Source: Candidatus Saccharimonadota bacterium
Lineage (GTDB): Bacteria; Patescibacteriota; Saccharimonadia; Saccharimonadales; Saccharimonadaceae
Assembly (NCBI GenBank): GCA_017536895.1
Contig: JAFWCN010000014.1
Span: forward strand, 1-41,626
Length of the DNA: 41,626 nucleotides
Direction: 5' to 3'
Made by a program: the position numbers and the translations under genes
In this document: positions 8,548-17,874 of the stretch, one piece after another
How positions within the stretch are numbered: the stretch's first letter is position 1
Layout of the letters: each line of letters starts with the position of its first letter
Notes under the pieces: generated by a model
The model's input: only the letters and a program-made list of their open reading frames with translations
Told to the model about the DNA's origin: nothing
Database searches by the model: none

Positions 8548-9507
8548 TTAATTAAACTCCCTTAAGAAATTAAGATTGCCACTCTCAAATACTCGTATAT
8601 CGCCTAGTCCATATCGGAGCAATACCAAACGGTCAATTCCGCCGCCCCAAGCAAATCCATGGTATTTATCGGGGTCAATTCCGGCCATTTTTAACACGTT
8701 CGGATGAATCATACCGCAACCTAGCATCTCTAGCCAATCGCCTTTTTTACCGCCCAAAACTTTCGGTTTTTCAATCATAAATTCTACCGACGGTTCTGTA
8801 AATGGAAAATATCCTGGCTGTGTCCTAATCTCCAATTTCTGCTCATAATATCGTTCGAAAAACTCGCGTAATACCCCTAACATATTTCCAAGTGTACAGG
8901 TTTCCGACACAAAAATTCCCTCACATTGATAAAAAGTATGCTCATGCGTTGCATCCACATCTTCATTTCGATAAACCCGTCCTGGCACCACGACAGCAAT
9001 CGGCTCACCTTGCTCTAATTTATATTTATATTTCTTCAAAGCTCGATGTTGCATCGTCGAAGTATGAGCTGGCGGGATCAACCCTTCTTCCGTTCGAAAT
9101 GTATCATAACCATCTCTAGCCGGATGCTCTTTTGCGAAATTCAAAGAATCAAACATGTGGTATTCATCGTCAAGTTGCCGACTCTCCATCACCTCAAATC
9201 CCATCATCTGATAAATCTCCACTACTCGATTAAGTTCTGTCATCAATGGATGTTTAGATCCTAGCTCCGTAGAATAAAAACCAGGTAGCGCTTCGTTTGT
9301 GCCCGACCACGCAGTCACATCAATCGGCTCCGCTGCTACATCCACCAAAGCCTTCTCAACCTCTGCAATTTTAGCCAAAACTTCTTGTTTTTTCGCGTTA
9401 ATCTTTCGTCCAAACTCCGCCCGTTTTTCAACCGGCAAATCCTTCACCGAAGCGGCCTCAGCATTTATCTTTTTTAATTCCTGTTTTAGTTTCTCAAGTT
9501 TTTCCAT
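8548..9507 (-). CDS. pheS: Phenylalanyl-tRNA synthetase alpha subunit
   Basis: This is a class II aminoacyl-tRNA synthetase subunit of 319 residues with a short N-terminal coiled coil (1-75) and the catalytic core. Motif 2 is in RVYRNEDVDATHEHTFYQCE and motif 3 is GGGIDRLVLLRYGLGDIR. It activates Phe and is co-encoded with pheT. A GTG at 9519 would extend it, but GGAG lies 6 nt before the ATG at 9507, so I place the start there. A promoter (TTGCCT, 17 nt, TATAAT at 9538-9543) sits at the end of the preceding gene, its -35 box covering that gene's stop codon. Confidence 0.95.
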   Translation of the reverse strand: MEKLEKLKQELKKINAEAASVKDLPVEKRAEFGRKINAKKQEVLAKIAEVEKALVDVAAEPIDVTAWSGTNEALPGFYSTELGSKHPLMTELNRVVEIYQMMGFEVMESRQLDDEYHMFDSLNFAKEHPARDGYDTFRTEEGLIPPAHTSTMQHRALKKYKYKLEQGEPIAVVVPGRVYRNEDVDATHEHTFYQCEGIFVSETCTLGNMLGVLREFFERYYEQKLEIRTQPGYFPFTEPSVEFMIEKPKVLGGKKGDWLEMLGCGMIHPNVLKMAGIDPDKYHGFAWGGGIDRLVLLRYGLGDIRVFESGNLNFLREFN

Positions 9508-9558
9508 TGATAACTCCACATATAATATATCTATACTATTATACCACTGCTTCGGGCT

Positions 9559-12102
9559 TTAGGCAAAATTGCGATCTCTCAAATCGCCGTATTCGTTTCG
9601 CCCTCGCCAGAAACAGTAAAGATCGCCGTTTATCTTCTCTGAATGCTCCACCAAAACACTCCGCTCTGGCTTTTCAAACTCAACTTTACCAAATGCATAT
9701 CTATCCGAAGCATCATACCTTGCTATCATATTTAAATAATCCGCATACGCAAGTGCCTTTTCCGCTTGGCGTTTTGTCATCCCCGAACGTCTCGCTACAA
9801 TCCCTGCTCGAGAGTTATCCAGTGGATGTTTCGCATAATAGTCTTCCATAATCTTTGACGCCTCACTTTGTTCATCGCTCAGTAACGATGATACAACATT
9901 GTATAGAGTATAAGCTGAAAACTCCTTAATTGTTTCGTTATCATCACTCATTACATATTCAGCCCCAGTAGCAACATCATCACCACCCGGACATATATCA
10001 AAGAAATCCGACAATACACTCATAACGCCTTCAGATTCACATGCAACCGTATCTTTCGCCCCCCACACCCAGCGCATCATCCCTTTTTTGACCCAATCTT
10101 CATAATAATCTTTGTTGTAGCCATCCTCAAAGTAGCTATCCCAATACTCCTGTGTTTTATTCATAAGTCCAGTATAGATAGTGTTTTTCTGTGTACAATA
10201 AAGATCTGCTGTTGAGCCAATCGTCCATGCGGTTTTGCAGTTACTCCCAAAAGTCCTTAGGTAACTGCTACCACTACCGGCAGCTGAAGCGCCACCAAAC
10301 AAACTATTTGCTGCATTCCCAGCATAGTTCATTAAGGTCCCTACCGACGACACCACCGGAGATTTCGTTACACGATTTTGAATCATCATATTAGCCATTC
10401 CACGTGCTATACTACCCATAAATGTATTTGGTGACGAAATGTCAAATGGGCTTTTCGTCTTACGCTCTGCCTCTGCTTTTTTAGCTGCAATCCTATCGAC
10501 TTCGTCACTATACTCAGCCAAAATCGCCCCATCCGATGGCATTGCTCCAATTGCTTGCTGGTTAATCATATTCGAAAGAAATGCCCCCCCTTCCACATTC
10601 CTATTTCCACCCACCACCGTAGGATGTGTATTATAAGCAGTATCAGACAAACCAATTTGAACACTACTTTCTGTCAAGTCCAAATCTACCGGTTCAGCAA
10701 ATATTGACCCGACCCCAATCTCAGATTTTTTTCTTCCATTCGTGGACACTACAGTATCTTCAACCACCCATGAATCTGCATCAGTCAGCTTCAAAACTCG
10801 GTCGCGTGAAAAATTTGCTGCTTCAGCTTTATCAAATTTTCCGTCTGATACAGCCGCAATAAAGTTAGGTGTCTCAATGATCGATCTACCATCAGTCACT
10901 TCTTCACCAGTATTCACGTCTACATAAGTTACTTCAAACGAATCATCGTATAAAGAATTCATCATTTCATTAATTGGTCCAGTTCCATCCTTTCTGCCTT
11001 GTTGTAAAACCGTTTCAGTTATCAAAAATTCGCTCGCCGATTTATATGCCTCTTCTGATGAAATCGCCGTGTTCAAAAGTTGTGCTCCGCTTTCATCTGA
11101 ATCTGAAAACTCATCAAGAATCTCATCAGCATCGCCTGACAAGTTAACACCAAGACATCCTCCTTCATCGCAATCATATCCTCCCTCTGTCGTCGATTCT
11201 ACATCAAGCACGCTCTTTATTTTTTCATTATAGTTTTCTTGATCGACTTTGGGATCGCCAGTTGATTCCCAATCAGCGAATATCCACCTCTTCAGCCCCA
11301 TGCCATTATAGACCATATTGACGTCTTTACTATAATAATACCTTGTCGAAATATCCGCCCCCTCAGTAAACGCCATATACAGTTTCGGGTCCGATTCAAG
11401 AGACGCCACAAAATCTGCCGCCGAAATAACCTTATTGTCAAATAATACTGCCAACTCACCTTCAGCACCGTTTGTCTGGTATCCACTTCCAATTGCCGCG
11501 ATGTCGTCCAATTCTTCTATGTTTGCGATGTATTTATTAGTTGGTATAAAATCACCAGCTGCCGTTACTTGACCTACTTGAATTCCAGCATTTGCCAAAT
11601 CCTCCGCGAACTTTGCTGGCACCTCTCCTTTTGAAAATTGTTCTCCTGCCACATACCCCGCTTGTTTCTCCAGAATCCCTACCGTATCAGTAAACCCAAG
11701 CGCTCTCATTAAATTAAAATCCATATTTCCTATCAGGAAAATTGGTCTTCCAACCACAATAAACGGCACAATCAAAAACACCAAAAGAATTCCTCCGCCA
11801 GCTGAAGCCTTAATAATCCTTGCTTTGTTAAATATTTTCTTTTTACTAGAATTATCTCGTCCCTTACCCGAAAAAAGCCCAGCCGTCGCTACTCCTTTTG
11901 CTAGCCCGGCACCCGCAGCAGCTCCACCGAGAGTTTTCGATGCTTCAGTTTCATTCTTACTTAGCTCATCAGCCGCATCACGACTTAAATTAACTTTGCC
12001 CTCTGCTGGCGTCTCCCCTCCACCTTTACCACCCAAAAATCCCGGCCGCATGCTTTCATTTGCCGAATCCCTTATTGGATGCTTTTCTGAGCCATTATCC
12101 AT
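9559..12102 (-). CDS. Large single-pass membrane-anchored extracellular protein, unknown function
   Basis: I do not recognise a family for this 847-residue protein. It has a Gly/Lys-rich cytoplasmic N-terminus of about 105 residues, one strongly hydrophobic segment (GGGILLVFLIVPFIVVGRPI, about 109-130) and a long acidic region on the far side. Several Cys occur in pairs (YDCDEGGC; others at CKTAW, YCTQK and DICPGG), suggesting disulfides. No catalytic motif is evident. A TATAAT (12111-12116) ends 8 nt before ATG, so it is probably leaderless. A 79-residue membrane protein is encoded just upstream on the same strand. Large anchored proteins of this kind occur in Saccharibacteria near secretion or pilus components, but nothing here proves that role. 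Confidence 0.85.
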   Translation of the reverse strand: MDNGSEKHPIRDSANESMRPGFLGGKGGGETPAEGKVNLSRDAADELSKNETEASKTLGGAAAGAGLAKGVATAGLFSGKGRDNSSKKKIFNKARIIKASAGGGILLVFLIVPFIVVGRPIFLIGNMDFNLMRALGFTDTVGILEKQAGYVAGEQFSKGEVPAKFAEDLANAGIQVGQVTAAGDFIPTNKYIANIEELDDIAAIGSGYQTNGAEGELAVLFDNKVISAADFVASLESDPKLYMAFTEGADISTRYYYSKDVNMVYNGMGLKRWIFADWESTGDPKVDQENYNEKIKSVLDVESTTEGGYDCDEGGCLGVNLSGDADEILDEFSDSDESGAQLLNTAISSEEAYKSASEFLITETVLQQGRKDGTGPINEMMNSLYDDSFEVTYVDVNTGEEVTDGRSIIETPNFIAAVSDGKFDKAEAANFSRDRVLKLTDADSWVVEDTVVSTNGRKKSEIGVGSIFAEPVDLDLTESSVQIGLSDTAYNTHPTVVGGNRNVEGGAFLSNMINQQAIGAMPSDGAILAEYSDEVDRIAAKKAEAERKTKSPFDISSPNTFMGSIARGMANMMIQNRVTKSPVVSSVGTLMNYAGNAANSLFGGASAAGSGSSYLRTFGSNCKTAWTIGSTADLYCTQKNTIYTGLMNKTQEYWDSYFEDGYNKDYYEDWVKKGMMRWVWGAKDTVACESEGVMSVLSDFFDICPGGDDVATGAEYVMSDDNETIKEFSAYTLYNVVSSLLSDEQSEASKIMEDYYAKHPLDNSRAGIVARRSGMTKRQAEKALAYADYLNMIARYDASDRYAFGKVEFEKPERSVLVEHSEKINGDLYCFWRGRNEYGDLRDRNFA

Positions 12103-12126
12103 ATATATTTATTATATCACTTATAT

Positions 12127-12366
12127 TTAAAAACCACCAAAAATTACCACTAGCGACAACACCGCAAGCACCACAAGTACAATCCAAATCCAACTAAATC
12201 TACCAGTTTTTTTCAAATCCTTTAAATACTCCGCATCTTCCGCAAGATCCACATCCGAACCATCTTTCTCAACATCCGCACTCTCCACTGCTTTTGCCCT
12301 TAGGTCCGCATTAATCCTCCGCGTTAATTCGTCTTGGCTTTCTTTTTTGTTTACGATTACTCCCAT
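12127..12366 (-). CDS. Small tail-anchored membrane protein
   Basis: This is a 79-residue product with a charged N-terminal part (about 1-55, rich in Asp, Glu and Lys) and a C-terminal membrane helix (WIWIVLVVLAVLSLVVIFGG), so most of it faces the cytoplasm. No family is recognised. AGGA lies 5-6 nt before ATG and a TATAAT is at 12402-12407 on the minus strand. The promoter is divergent from that of the MIP channel (-10 at 12422-12427). It precedes the 847-residue anchored protein by 24 nt and may be its partner; that is inference from position. Confidence 0.75.
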   Translation of the reverse strand: MGVIVNKKESQDELTRRINADLRAKAVESADVEKDGSDVDLAEDAEYLKDLKKTGRFSWIWIVLVVLAVLSLVVIFGGF

Positions 12367-12387
12367 ATTTTTCCTAAATAAATTATT

Positions 12388-12455
12388 TTGATAACTTTTT
12401 CATTATACCATGATTTTGTGATATAATGGTATTAATATTATTTAAAGGAGGAAAA
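12388..12455. promoter_or_regulatory. Divergent promoter region (small membrane protein / MIP channel)
   Basis: Minus-strand TATAAT at 12402-12407 serves the 79-aa gene. Plus-strand TATAAT at 12422-12427, with an extended TG upstream, serves the channel gene, which has a strong AAAGGAGG at 12444-12451 four nt before its ATG. The two -10 boxes are only 14 nt apart, so initiation at one may hinder the other. Confidence 0.6.
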
Positions 12456-13349
12456 ATGGCGACCAAAAAGTCGAACAAGTCGAACAAGTCTGCTAAGACC
12501 AAATCGACCAAAGCAAAAGCTGCCGCGAAACCCGTCGTAAAGACCGAAACTGCAGCTCCTAAAACCAACAAGGCTTGCTTCGCTGGTTTCTTCGCAAGAA
12601 AATACGAGGAAAAGGAAAGCATCCTTACTATTTTTATCAAACATAAATTTTATGGCGCATTGCTCGGAGAGATTCTCGGCACTATGCTCATCGCATTGTT
12701 GCTCTTCTCAGTTTCATTGATGGGCATTGCCAGCATTGCTACCTATAGCTTTGCTGTCATCGCTATGTTAATCGCAGTCTATGCCTTTTCTGGCGCCTGC
12801 CTTAACCCAATCATCGTCGTCGGTATGATGGCTACTCGCCGCATGTCAGTTATTCGCGGTGTAATGTACATCATTGCTGAAGTCGTCGGTGCTTGGCTCG
12901 GTTGGCTTATCTTCAACAGCTTCCACCTTGCTGGTGGTGAAACAGCCTACGATATGCCAGCAATTACCGCGATTGGCGAAGGTCAATTCTGGATTTTCGC
13001 AATGATCGAATTACTTGGCGCAGCAATCATCGCGTTCTTCTATGCTCGTGCAATCAAATATCGCCGCAGCGTGTTCACTTTTGCGGCCGTTGTAGCTGGC
13101 GGTATCTCACTTGCCGTTCTCATTGGTTATGTTGTTTCAGCAGCCTTCCTAGGCTTAAACAACAACTTCATCATGAACCCAGCTGTTGCTACGATGCTTC
13201 AAATCTTCCCAACTTCTGGTGAATCATTTGGTGAAATCTTTGGCGGTATCTGCCAAGCCCTCTCGTGCTTTGCACTTATTCCAATGATTGGTGGTGTAAT
13301 CGGGTTCTACCTCTCCGACTTTGTTGGCAGAGTCTCACTCGAAGACTAA
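12456..13349 (+). CDS. MIP-family (aquaporin / glycerol facilitator-like) channel
   Basis: The 297-residue protein has six hydrophobic segments plus the two half-helix signatures of the MIP family: SGACLNPIIVVG (an NPI variant of the first NPA box) and NNNFIMNPAVATM (canonical second NPA). Members conduct water, glycerol or other small neutral solutes across the cytoplasmic membrane. The N-terminus carries about 60 extra residues rich in Lys, Ser and Ala (KKSNKSNKSAKTKSTKAKAA), similar in style to the basic tails on ribosomal proteins here. The start at 12456 follows a strong AAAGGAGG; an upstream in-frame ATG would not use it. Substrate selectivity cannot be judged, and the NPI substitution is unusual but known in the family. 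Confidence 0.85.
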   Translation: MATKKSNKSNKSAKTKSTKAKAAAKPVVKTETAAPKTNKACFAGFFARKYEEKESILTIFIKHKFYGALLGEILGTMLIALLLFSVSLMGIASIATYSFAVIAMLIAVYAFSGACLNPIIVVGMMATRRMSVIRGVMYIIAEVVGAWLGWLIFNSFHLAGGETAYDMPAITAIGEGQFWIFAMIELLGAAIIAFFYARAIKYRRSVFTFAAVVAGGISLAVLIGYVVSAAFLGLNNNFIMNPAVATMLQIFPTSGESFGEIFGGICQALSCFALIPMIGGVIGFYLSDFVGRVSLED

Positions 13350-13361
13350 TCCACACTATAT

Positions 13362-13389
13362 AAAAAATAGCCCTTCAGGGCTATTTTTT
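13362..13389. terminator. Bidirectional terminator between the MIP channel gene and metG
   Basis: The stem AAAAAATAGCCC / GGGCTATTTTTT with loop TTCA has A and T tracts on both sides. It can end the plus-strand channel transcript and the minus-strand metG transcript, whose stop codon begins at its edge. Confidence 0.88.
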
Positions 13390-14807
13390 TAGCTTTTAGG
13401 AAACAGTGGCGTTTCAGGCGGTTTTACCTCACCATCAAAAACCTCTGCAATTTTAGATGAAGCACTTGGCAAAAACGGCATCAACATATAGTTTGCATTT
13501 AGCAAGTCATTAACTAATTCCTTTAAACAATCCTCAAGCACACCTTTCTCGCCATTTTTTGCAAGCTGCCATGGTTTTCTTTCGTCAATCTTTTTATTAA
13601 CTCCTTGCACTTTTTCCCAGACATAGTCAAAAGCTTTTGCAAATTCATATTTGTCCATCAGCTCTTTATATTCCGAAGAAAATTCCGATGCACCATTCAG
13701 TTCTTCAATCTTTACGTTATTTTTTGAAACCATCGTCGCAAGACGTTGCACCAAATTACCCAAATCATTAGCGAGCTCATTATTGTAAGCATCCTCAAAC
13801 TTTTTCCAAGTAAAATCCGAATCCGCAAACGTATCTATATGTCTAAGAAAGAAATACCGAAACGCATCGATCCCATACTTATCAATTACTTCATTCGGAT
13901 CTACCACGTTACCGATGGATTTGCTCATCTTTTGTCCATCCGCTAGTACCATTCCGTGCGACACTAAAGTCTTAGGAAGAGGAAGCCCCATCCCCATTAA
14001 CATTGCCGGCCAAATAATAGCATGGAATCTCAAAATGTCTTTCCCTACAAATTGTGCCGTTGCTGGCCACCAAGCTGAAATGTCCTCTTCCGGATAACCA
14101 AGCACCGTAATATAGTTAGACAAAGCATCCACCCAAACATACATCACCTGCGATGGATCATCTGGTACCGGTATACCCCATTTTAGTTGTGTTACCGGCC
14201 GCGAAATCGATACATCCGGTGATTCTTCAAGCAGCTTTAAAATCTCTTTTTTTCGAAAACCCGGCAAAATTAACATCTCGTCGGTCTCAATTGCCTTCTT
14301 CAGTTTATCTTTAAAATCAGACAACCTCAAATAATAATTTTCTTCTTCAAGTTTCTCGTAGGGTTTTAGATGATCGGGGCAAATACCTTCATTTTCTTCA
14401 TATTCTTTGTCTGTAATAAACCTTTCGCAACCCGTACAGTACCATCCCTCATATTTTGCAAGATAAATATGCTTCTTCAATTTTCGCCAAATATCTTGCA
14501 CTCTCCTCTCATGCCATTCATTCGTTGTCCTCACATAATCCGTATAAGACACCCCGAGTTTTGCGATAAAATCTCTAAAAATCTCTGCCTTTTCATCTAC
14601 ATAATCCTGGACCTCAACATCTAGCTCATCTGCCTTCTGTGCAATTTTACTACCATGTTCATCTGTTCCTGCTTGTAATTTCACCTCGTTACCCAACAAA
14701 GCAAGATAACGTGCACACACATCCGCCAAACAATAATCCATTGCATGCCCAATATGCGGATTACCGTTCATATACGGTATCGCCGTAGTAATATATTTTT
14801 TCGTCAT
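13389..14807 (-). CDS. metG: Methionyl-tRNA synthetase
   Basis: This is a class I synthetase of 472 residues with the HIGH box in [12 protein letters not shown], the KMSKS box in [10 protein letters not shown], and a zinc-knuckle-like insertion with CTGC and a later CPDH, so only three of the usual four Cys are retained. It lacks the C-terminal dimerisation/tRNA-binding domain found in longer MetRS, giving a compact monomeric form. It charges initiator and elongator tRNA-Met. A TAAAAT box (14814-14819) ends six nt before ATG without a Shine-Dalgarno, so the mRNA is probably leaderless. The first three bases of this box are the stop codon of the preceding gene. Confidence 0.95.
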   Translation of the reverse strand: MTKKYITTAIPYMNGNPHIGHAMDYCLADVCARYLALLGNEVKLQAGTDEHGSKIAQKADELDVEVQDYVDEKAEIFRDFIAKLGVSYTDYVRTTNEWHERRVQDIWRKLKKHIYLAKYEGWYCTGCERFITDKEYEENEGICPDHLKPYEKLEEENYYLRLSDFKDKLKKAIETDEMLILPGFRKKEILKLLEESPDVSISRPVTQLKWGIPVPDDPSQVMYVWVDALSNYITVLGYPEEDISAWWPATAQFVGKDILRFHAIIWPAMLMGMGLPLPKTLVSHGMVLADGQKMSKSIGNVVDPNEVIDKYGIDAFRYFFLRHIDTFADSDFTWKKFEDAYNNELANDLGNLVQRLATMVSKNNVKIEELNGASEFSSEYKELMDKYEFAKAFDYVWEKVQGVNKKIDERKPWQLAKNGEKGVLEDCLKELVNDLLNANYMLMPFLPSASSKIAEVFDGEVKPPETPLFPKS

Positions 14808-14816
14808 GCAAATATT

Positions 14817-15815
14817 TTACAATACTTCACAGGTGAAATCAAGGTCTTCGTAGTTAGCCTGCACTTCATCAAAAGTCAATTCAAAATTACCACTCGCGTT
14901 CGGACTGAGGAAATAGTTAAGCGCACTTGTAGCATTAAGATCAGCAGCTTTTGTCTCATGTACTTCATTTTCTACTGGCTCGGTCGCCGAAGCGTTTTCA
15001 TCATTATACACCACAGAATCCACTCTTGAGACGCTTATAAGTGTATCGTTGTCAAACTCGGCACTGATATTAATCGCCCCGGAAGCCGCATCATTAATAC
15101 CAACCAATTCCTCTGGCGTCATATTACGAGTACAGCTAAGATTTCCGGTAGTAACCGCTGGTGTTTCATCTTCTTCCTCTTCTTCTTTATCTGGCTCAAC
15201 TACATTATTAGTTGTATTATTTGATTGAGAAGATGAATTATTTCCTTGTGGCATCAAAGACATAACTAGCACCACAATCAAAACAACAACGACGATAGCC
15301 GCTACAGCAATCAAAGCAATCAAAGTGCCTTTGTTAGCCTTTGGCTTTGCTACACCCATTGCTGGCGCATTCTCAGGTTGAGTAGCTGGATCAGTAAAAG
15401 ATACGTTCGGAGTTTGTTCTTTTGGTGCCGCAAAAGGATTCTCGGCTGGAGTTTCTGCGGGCGCATCAGTTGGGCCCGAAACTGCCGAACCGATCGATCC
15501 TGGAGCTGGTCCAGCTGGCTCCATAGGCGCTTTCAACTCTTCTTCTACTGGATCCGGTGCCTTTGGTGCTTCCGGTTGCATAATTGGATCCGTGGCAGCA
15601 AAACCACCCTGATCACCCGGTTGGAAAACTGGATTTACCGGCTCTGGATTCGCACCAGGATTAATAACCGGATTTACTGGTGCCGGATTTGGCTCAACCG
15701 GTGCAGCGGATTCCGCCGGCGTAGGTGCTGAGTCTGCAGCCGGTGCTACCGGTGGTTCTGGTGCCGGTGTCGGCTCCGGGTTTGGTGTTGGTGTCGGATT
15801 ATTTGCTGGGTCCAT
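14817..15815 (-). CDS. Pro-rich membrane-anchored protein of unknown function
   Basis: The 332-residue protein has a cytoplasmic-type N-terminal region of about 165 residues dominated by Pro, Ala, Glu and Asn with degenerate repeats (PNPEPTPAPEPP, NPAPVNPVINPG). Then come one membrane helix (TLIALIAVAAIVVVVLIVVL), a Ser/Asn/Glu-rich linker and a 110-residue extracellular domain with two Cys (LSCTRNM and DFTCEVL) likely to form a disulfide. No family is recognised. I start it at ATG 15815 because AAGGA lies 7 nt upstream; an ATG five codons earlier would use the ribosome site as coding sequence. The promoter is TTGCGA (15885-15890), 17 nt, TATTAT (15862-15867). Confidence 0.8.
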   Translation of the reverse strand: MDPANNPTPTPNPEPTPAPEPPVAPAADSAPTPAESAAPVEPNPAPVNPVINPGANPEPVNPVFQPGDQGGFAATDPIMQPEAPKAPDPVEEELKAPMEPAGPAPGSIGSAVSGPTDAPAETPAENPFAAPKEQTPNVSFTDPATQPENAPAMGVAKPKANKGTLIALIAVAAIVVVVLIVVLVMSLMPQGNNSSSQSNNTTNNVVEPDKEEEEEDETPAVTTGNLSCTRNMTPEELVGINDAASGAINISAEFDNDTLISVSRVDSVVYNDENASATEPVENEVHETKAADLNATSALNYFLSPNASGNFELTFDEVQANYEDLDFTCEVL

Positions 15816-15914
15816 AGTGTTTTCCTTCAAAATTAAAAATTATTATTTCGCTTATGCTTCCATAATATCACACATTCTAAATAATCGCAACGTTATTATT
15901 ACGTTTTCACATGG

Positions 15915-17801
15915 TCAACGTCCACCGCCCCCTCCGCCGCCGCCCCCTCCGCCAGAAAACCCACCGCCCCCTCCGCCAGAAGAGGATGACGAAAAACTAC
16001 CACCACCAGCAATAGTATGTCCAGCGCCGCTAGCATATCCAGCTGAAGTACGCATCGCTTGCGACAACTGATGCTCCGTAATGCCAGTCATCAGATAATC
16101 TGGTTCAACAATTTCCTGCGCATTACAGAATTCTTTCATCTCATTCATCCAGCTTTCCTCCAGTCCGAATACTGCTGCATAGGGTAATAATTTTTCATAC
16201 AATTTCACGATGCCCTCAGGCGAAGTATCTACTCCTTCAACACTTTGCAACATTTTCATTCGATCTGCCTCCGCCATTTCAATATATAGTTTTAATCCTT
16301 CCATATATTTCGAAGCTTTTAGCCCCTTAGATGTAAGTGCCCCAATTATCGTTTTTCGTTCGCCCATCCAGGTCAGCACCGCAACGGTAAATGCAATTAC
16401 TATAAGACTTATCACTAAGAACTCTTCTTTCCAAACCAAGACCTGTCCGGATACATTCATTAATCCCATTAAGAAATCGCCGAACAAAACAATAGCAACA
16501 AATGCTATAAATATAGTCCAAAATACCGATATAATCGCCATTCCTACAGTATTTAATGATTTTGCGTTACCAATCGTATATCCTTCATCTACCAACTCAT
16601 CTTGTTTAATTTTTGACAATACTCCTTTATCAAAATCTTCTCCCAATGCCATTAATTTATGCGTCGCCTGTCTCTGCTTCAACACAATCAAACTATCCTT
16701 CTGTACTGGATTACCACCATTTAATAGTTCCAGCACGATTCTCCCTTCCGGTTCCAAGTTAACGTCTTTTACAACGAGCGCCCATTTTTTATTTATATCT
16801 ATTCCGTCATCACCTTTTTTGTGTAACTCAACTTTTTTATTAACAATCAAATCAAGCAGTATCCCAACTTTTACATCTCGCTTCTTCCCTAAATATATTT
16901 CGGCTACTTCCGCCAAATTATAGTCCGGATGCGGTTGATATTCCGGAGCAGTAAATATTCCCTTATACTCTTTAATCTTCCGTGATGCTTTTTGATATTT
17001 TCTTATCGCATAAATCAAAACACCTAGGCATATTCCACTTATCACTACCGTTGCAATCACTGCAGCATAACTTATTTCTGGTTCAGGTATTACAAAAGTC
17101 CCTGCGCTCATCTCAACATCAAAAGTCAGATTCTCATAAGGCCCCAAATTTTTCGAAGTAAAATCTACTCCGTCATAAGTTTCAGTAATCTGGCACTTTG
17201 ACATGTTTTCGCCATATGATCCTGTGTAGCACCAGCTTTCACCGGTAAAACTATCGTAAATATCATCATCAAAATGCAACCTAGCCGTCACCGAAGCAAA
17301 TCGTTGTGGCCAACCAGTGCCATTCGTATCCCAGTATAATTCTTGATAACCACCAAAATCCATTATGACTTTTTCGAATTCATATTCCAAAGTATAAACT
17401 TGCGTGCCAGTCACATAATCATCTGTCCCAGTCTCCACTGCATAATAATCACTGTGACGCTTGATACTCCATATTGGCTCTGGCTCTCCATTTCTTAACA
17501 CGGTAATCTTCGATTCGTTTAACTCGGGCAAAGTCACGTTGGTGCCATCTTGATTGAGAAAAGGTATTTCCCTCCTAATGCCTTTATTTTGATTATATTC
17601 CGGGAATTCAGCAGTCAACTCTTCTACAACTCTTAAATGCGATATTCCTTTTTCATCTCTACTAAGATAATAATCTGCCGTAAAATCGCTAAAATAAAAA
17701 TTATCCGTATCGACGGCATATACCGCTCCTGTCTCAATAAATGCTGGGCAGACTAGCACACTCACAATACAACAAGCCAATAACAATAACCTCTTTTTCA
17801 T
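15915..17801 (-). CDS. DUF2207-family membrane protein with Gly-rich tail
   Basis: The 628-residue protein has a signal peptide (1-29), an extracellular DUF2207-type beta domain (about 33-245, with WDTNGTGWPQRF and a YxLxYEF strand typical of the family), a membrane helix near 250-270, a cytoplasmic winged-helix-like stretch, two more membrane helices (about 420-475) and a C-terminus of Ser then almost pure Gly (about 600-628). DUF2207 proteins are widespread in Gram-positive bacteria and CPR; their function is not established, and a low-complexity Gly tail is common. A TATAAT at 17808-17813 ends six nt before ATG with no ribosome site, so it is probably leaderless and divergent from the lactate dehydrogenase gene. 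Confidence 0.85.
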   Translation of the reverse strand: MKKRLLLLACCIVSVLVCPAFIETGAVYAVDTDNFYFSDFTADYYLSRDEKGISHLRVVEELTAEFPEYNQNKGIRREIPFLNQDGTNVTLPELNESKITVLRNGEPEPIWSIKRHSDYYAVETGTDDYVTGTQVYTLEYEFEKVIMDFGGYQELYWDTNGTGWPQRFASVTARLHFDDDIYDSFTGESWCYTGSYGENMSKCQITETYDGVDFTSKNLGPYENLTFDVEMSAGTFVIPEPEISYAAVIATVVISGICLGVLIYAIRKYQKASRKIKEYKGIFTAPEYQPHPDYNLAEVAEIYLGKKRDVKVGILLDLIVNKKVELHKKGDDGIDINKKWALVVKDVNLEPEGRIVLELLNGGNPVQKDSLIVLKQRQATHKLMALGEDFDKGVLSKIKQDELVDEGYTIGNAKSLNTVGMAIISVFWTIFIAFVAIVLFGDFLMGLMNVSGQVLVWKEEFLVISLIVIAFTVAVLTWMGERKTIIGALTSKGLKASKYMEGLKLYIEMAEADRMKMLQSVEGVDTSPEGIVKLYEKLLPYAAVFGLEESWMNEMKEFCNAQEIVEPDYLMTGITEHQLSQAMRTSAGYASGAGHTIAGGGSFSSSSSGGGGGGFSGGGGGGGGGGGR

Positions 17802-17874
17802 ATTTTTATTATATCAAAATTTGCACACTATGAAAAATACTATTATTTTATCCCGCTTATGCTATAATAATATC
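17802..17874. promoter_or_regulatory. Divergent promoters of the DUF2207 gene and the lactate dehydrogenase gene
   Basis: Minus-strand TATAAT at 17808-17813 and plus-strand TATAAT at 17863-17868 each end exactly six nt before the ATG of their gene. Both have an extended TGn before the hexamer. Neither gene has a Shine-Dalgarno, so both transcripts should begin at or next to the start codon. Confidence 0.7.

Noticed and set aside
15915-16010. Pro-rich plus-strand ORF opposite the end of the DUF2207 gene
   Set aside because: It is the antisense of the poly-Gly tail of the DUF2207 protein and has no start signals of its own.
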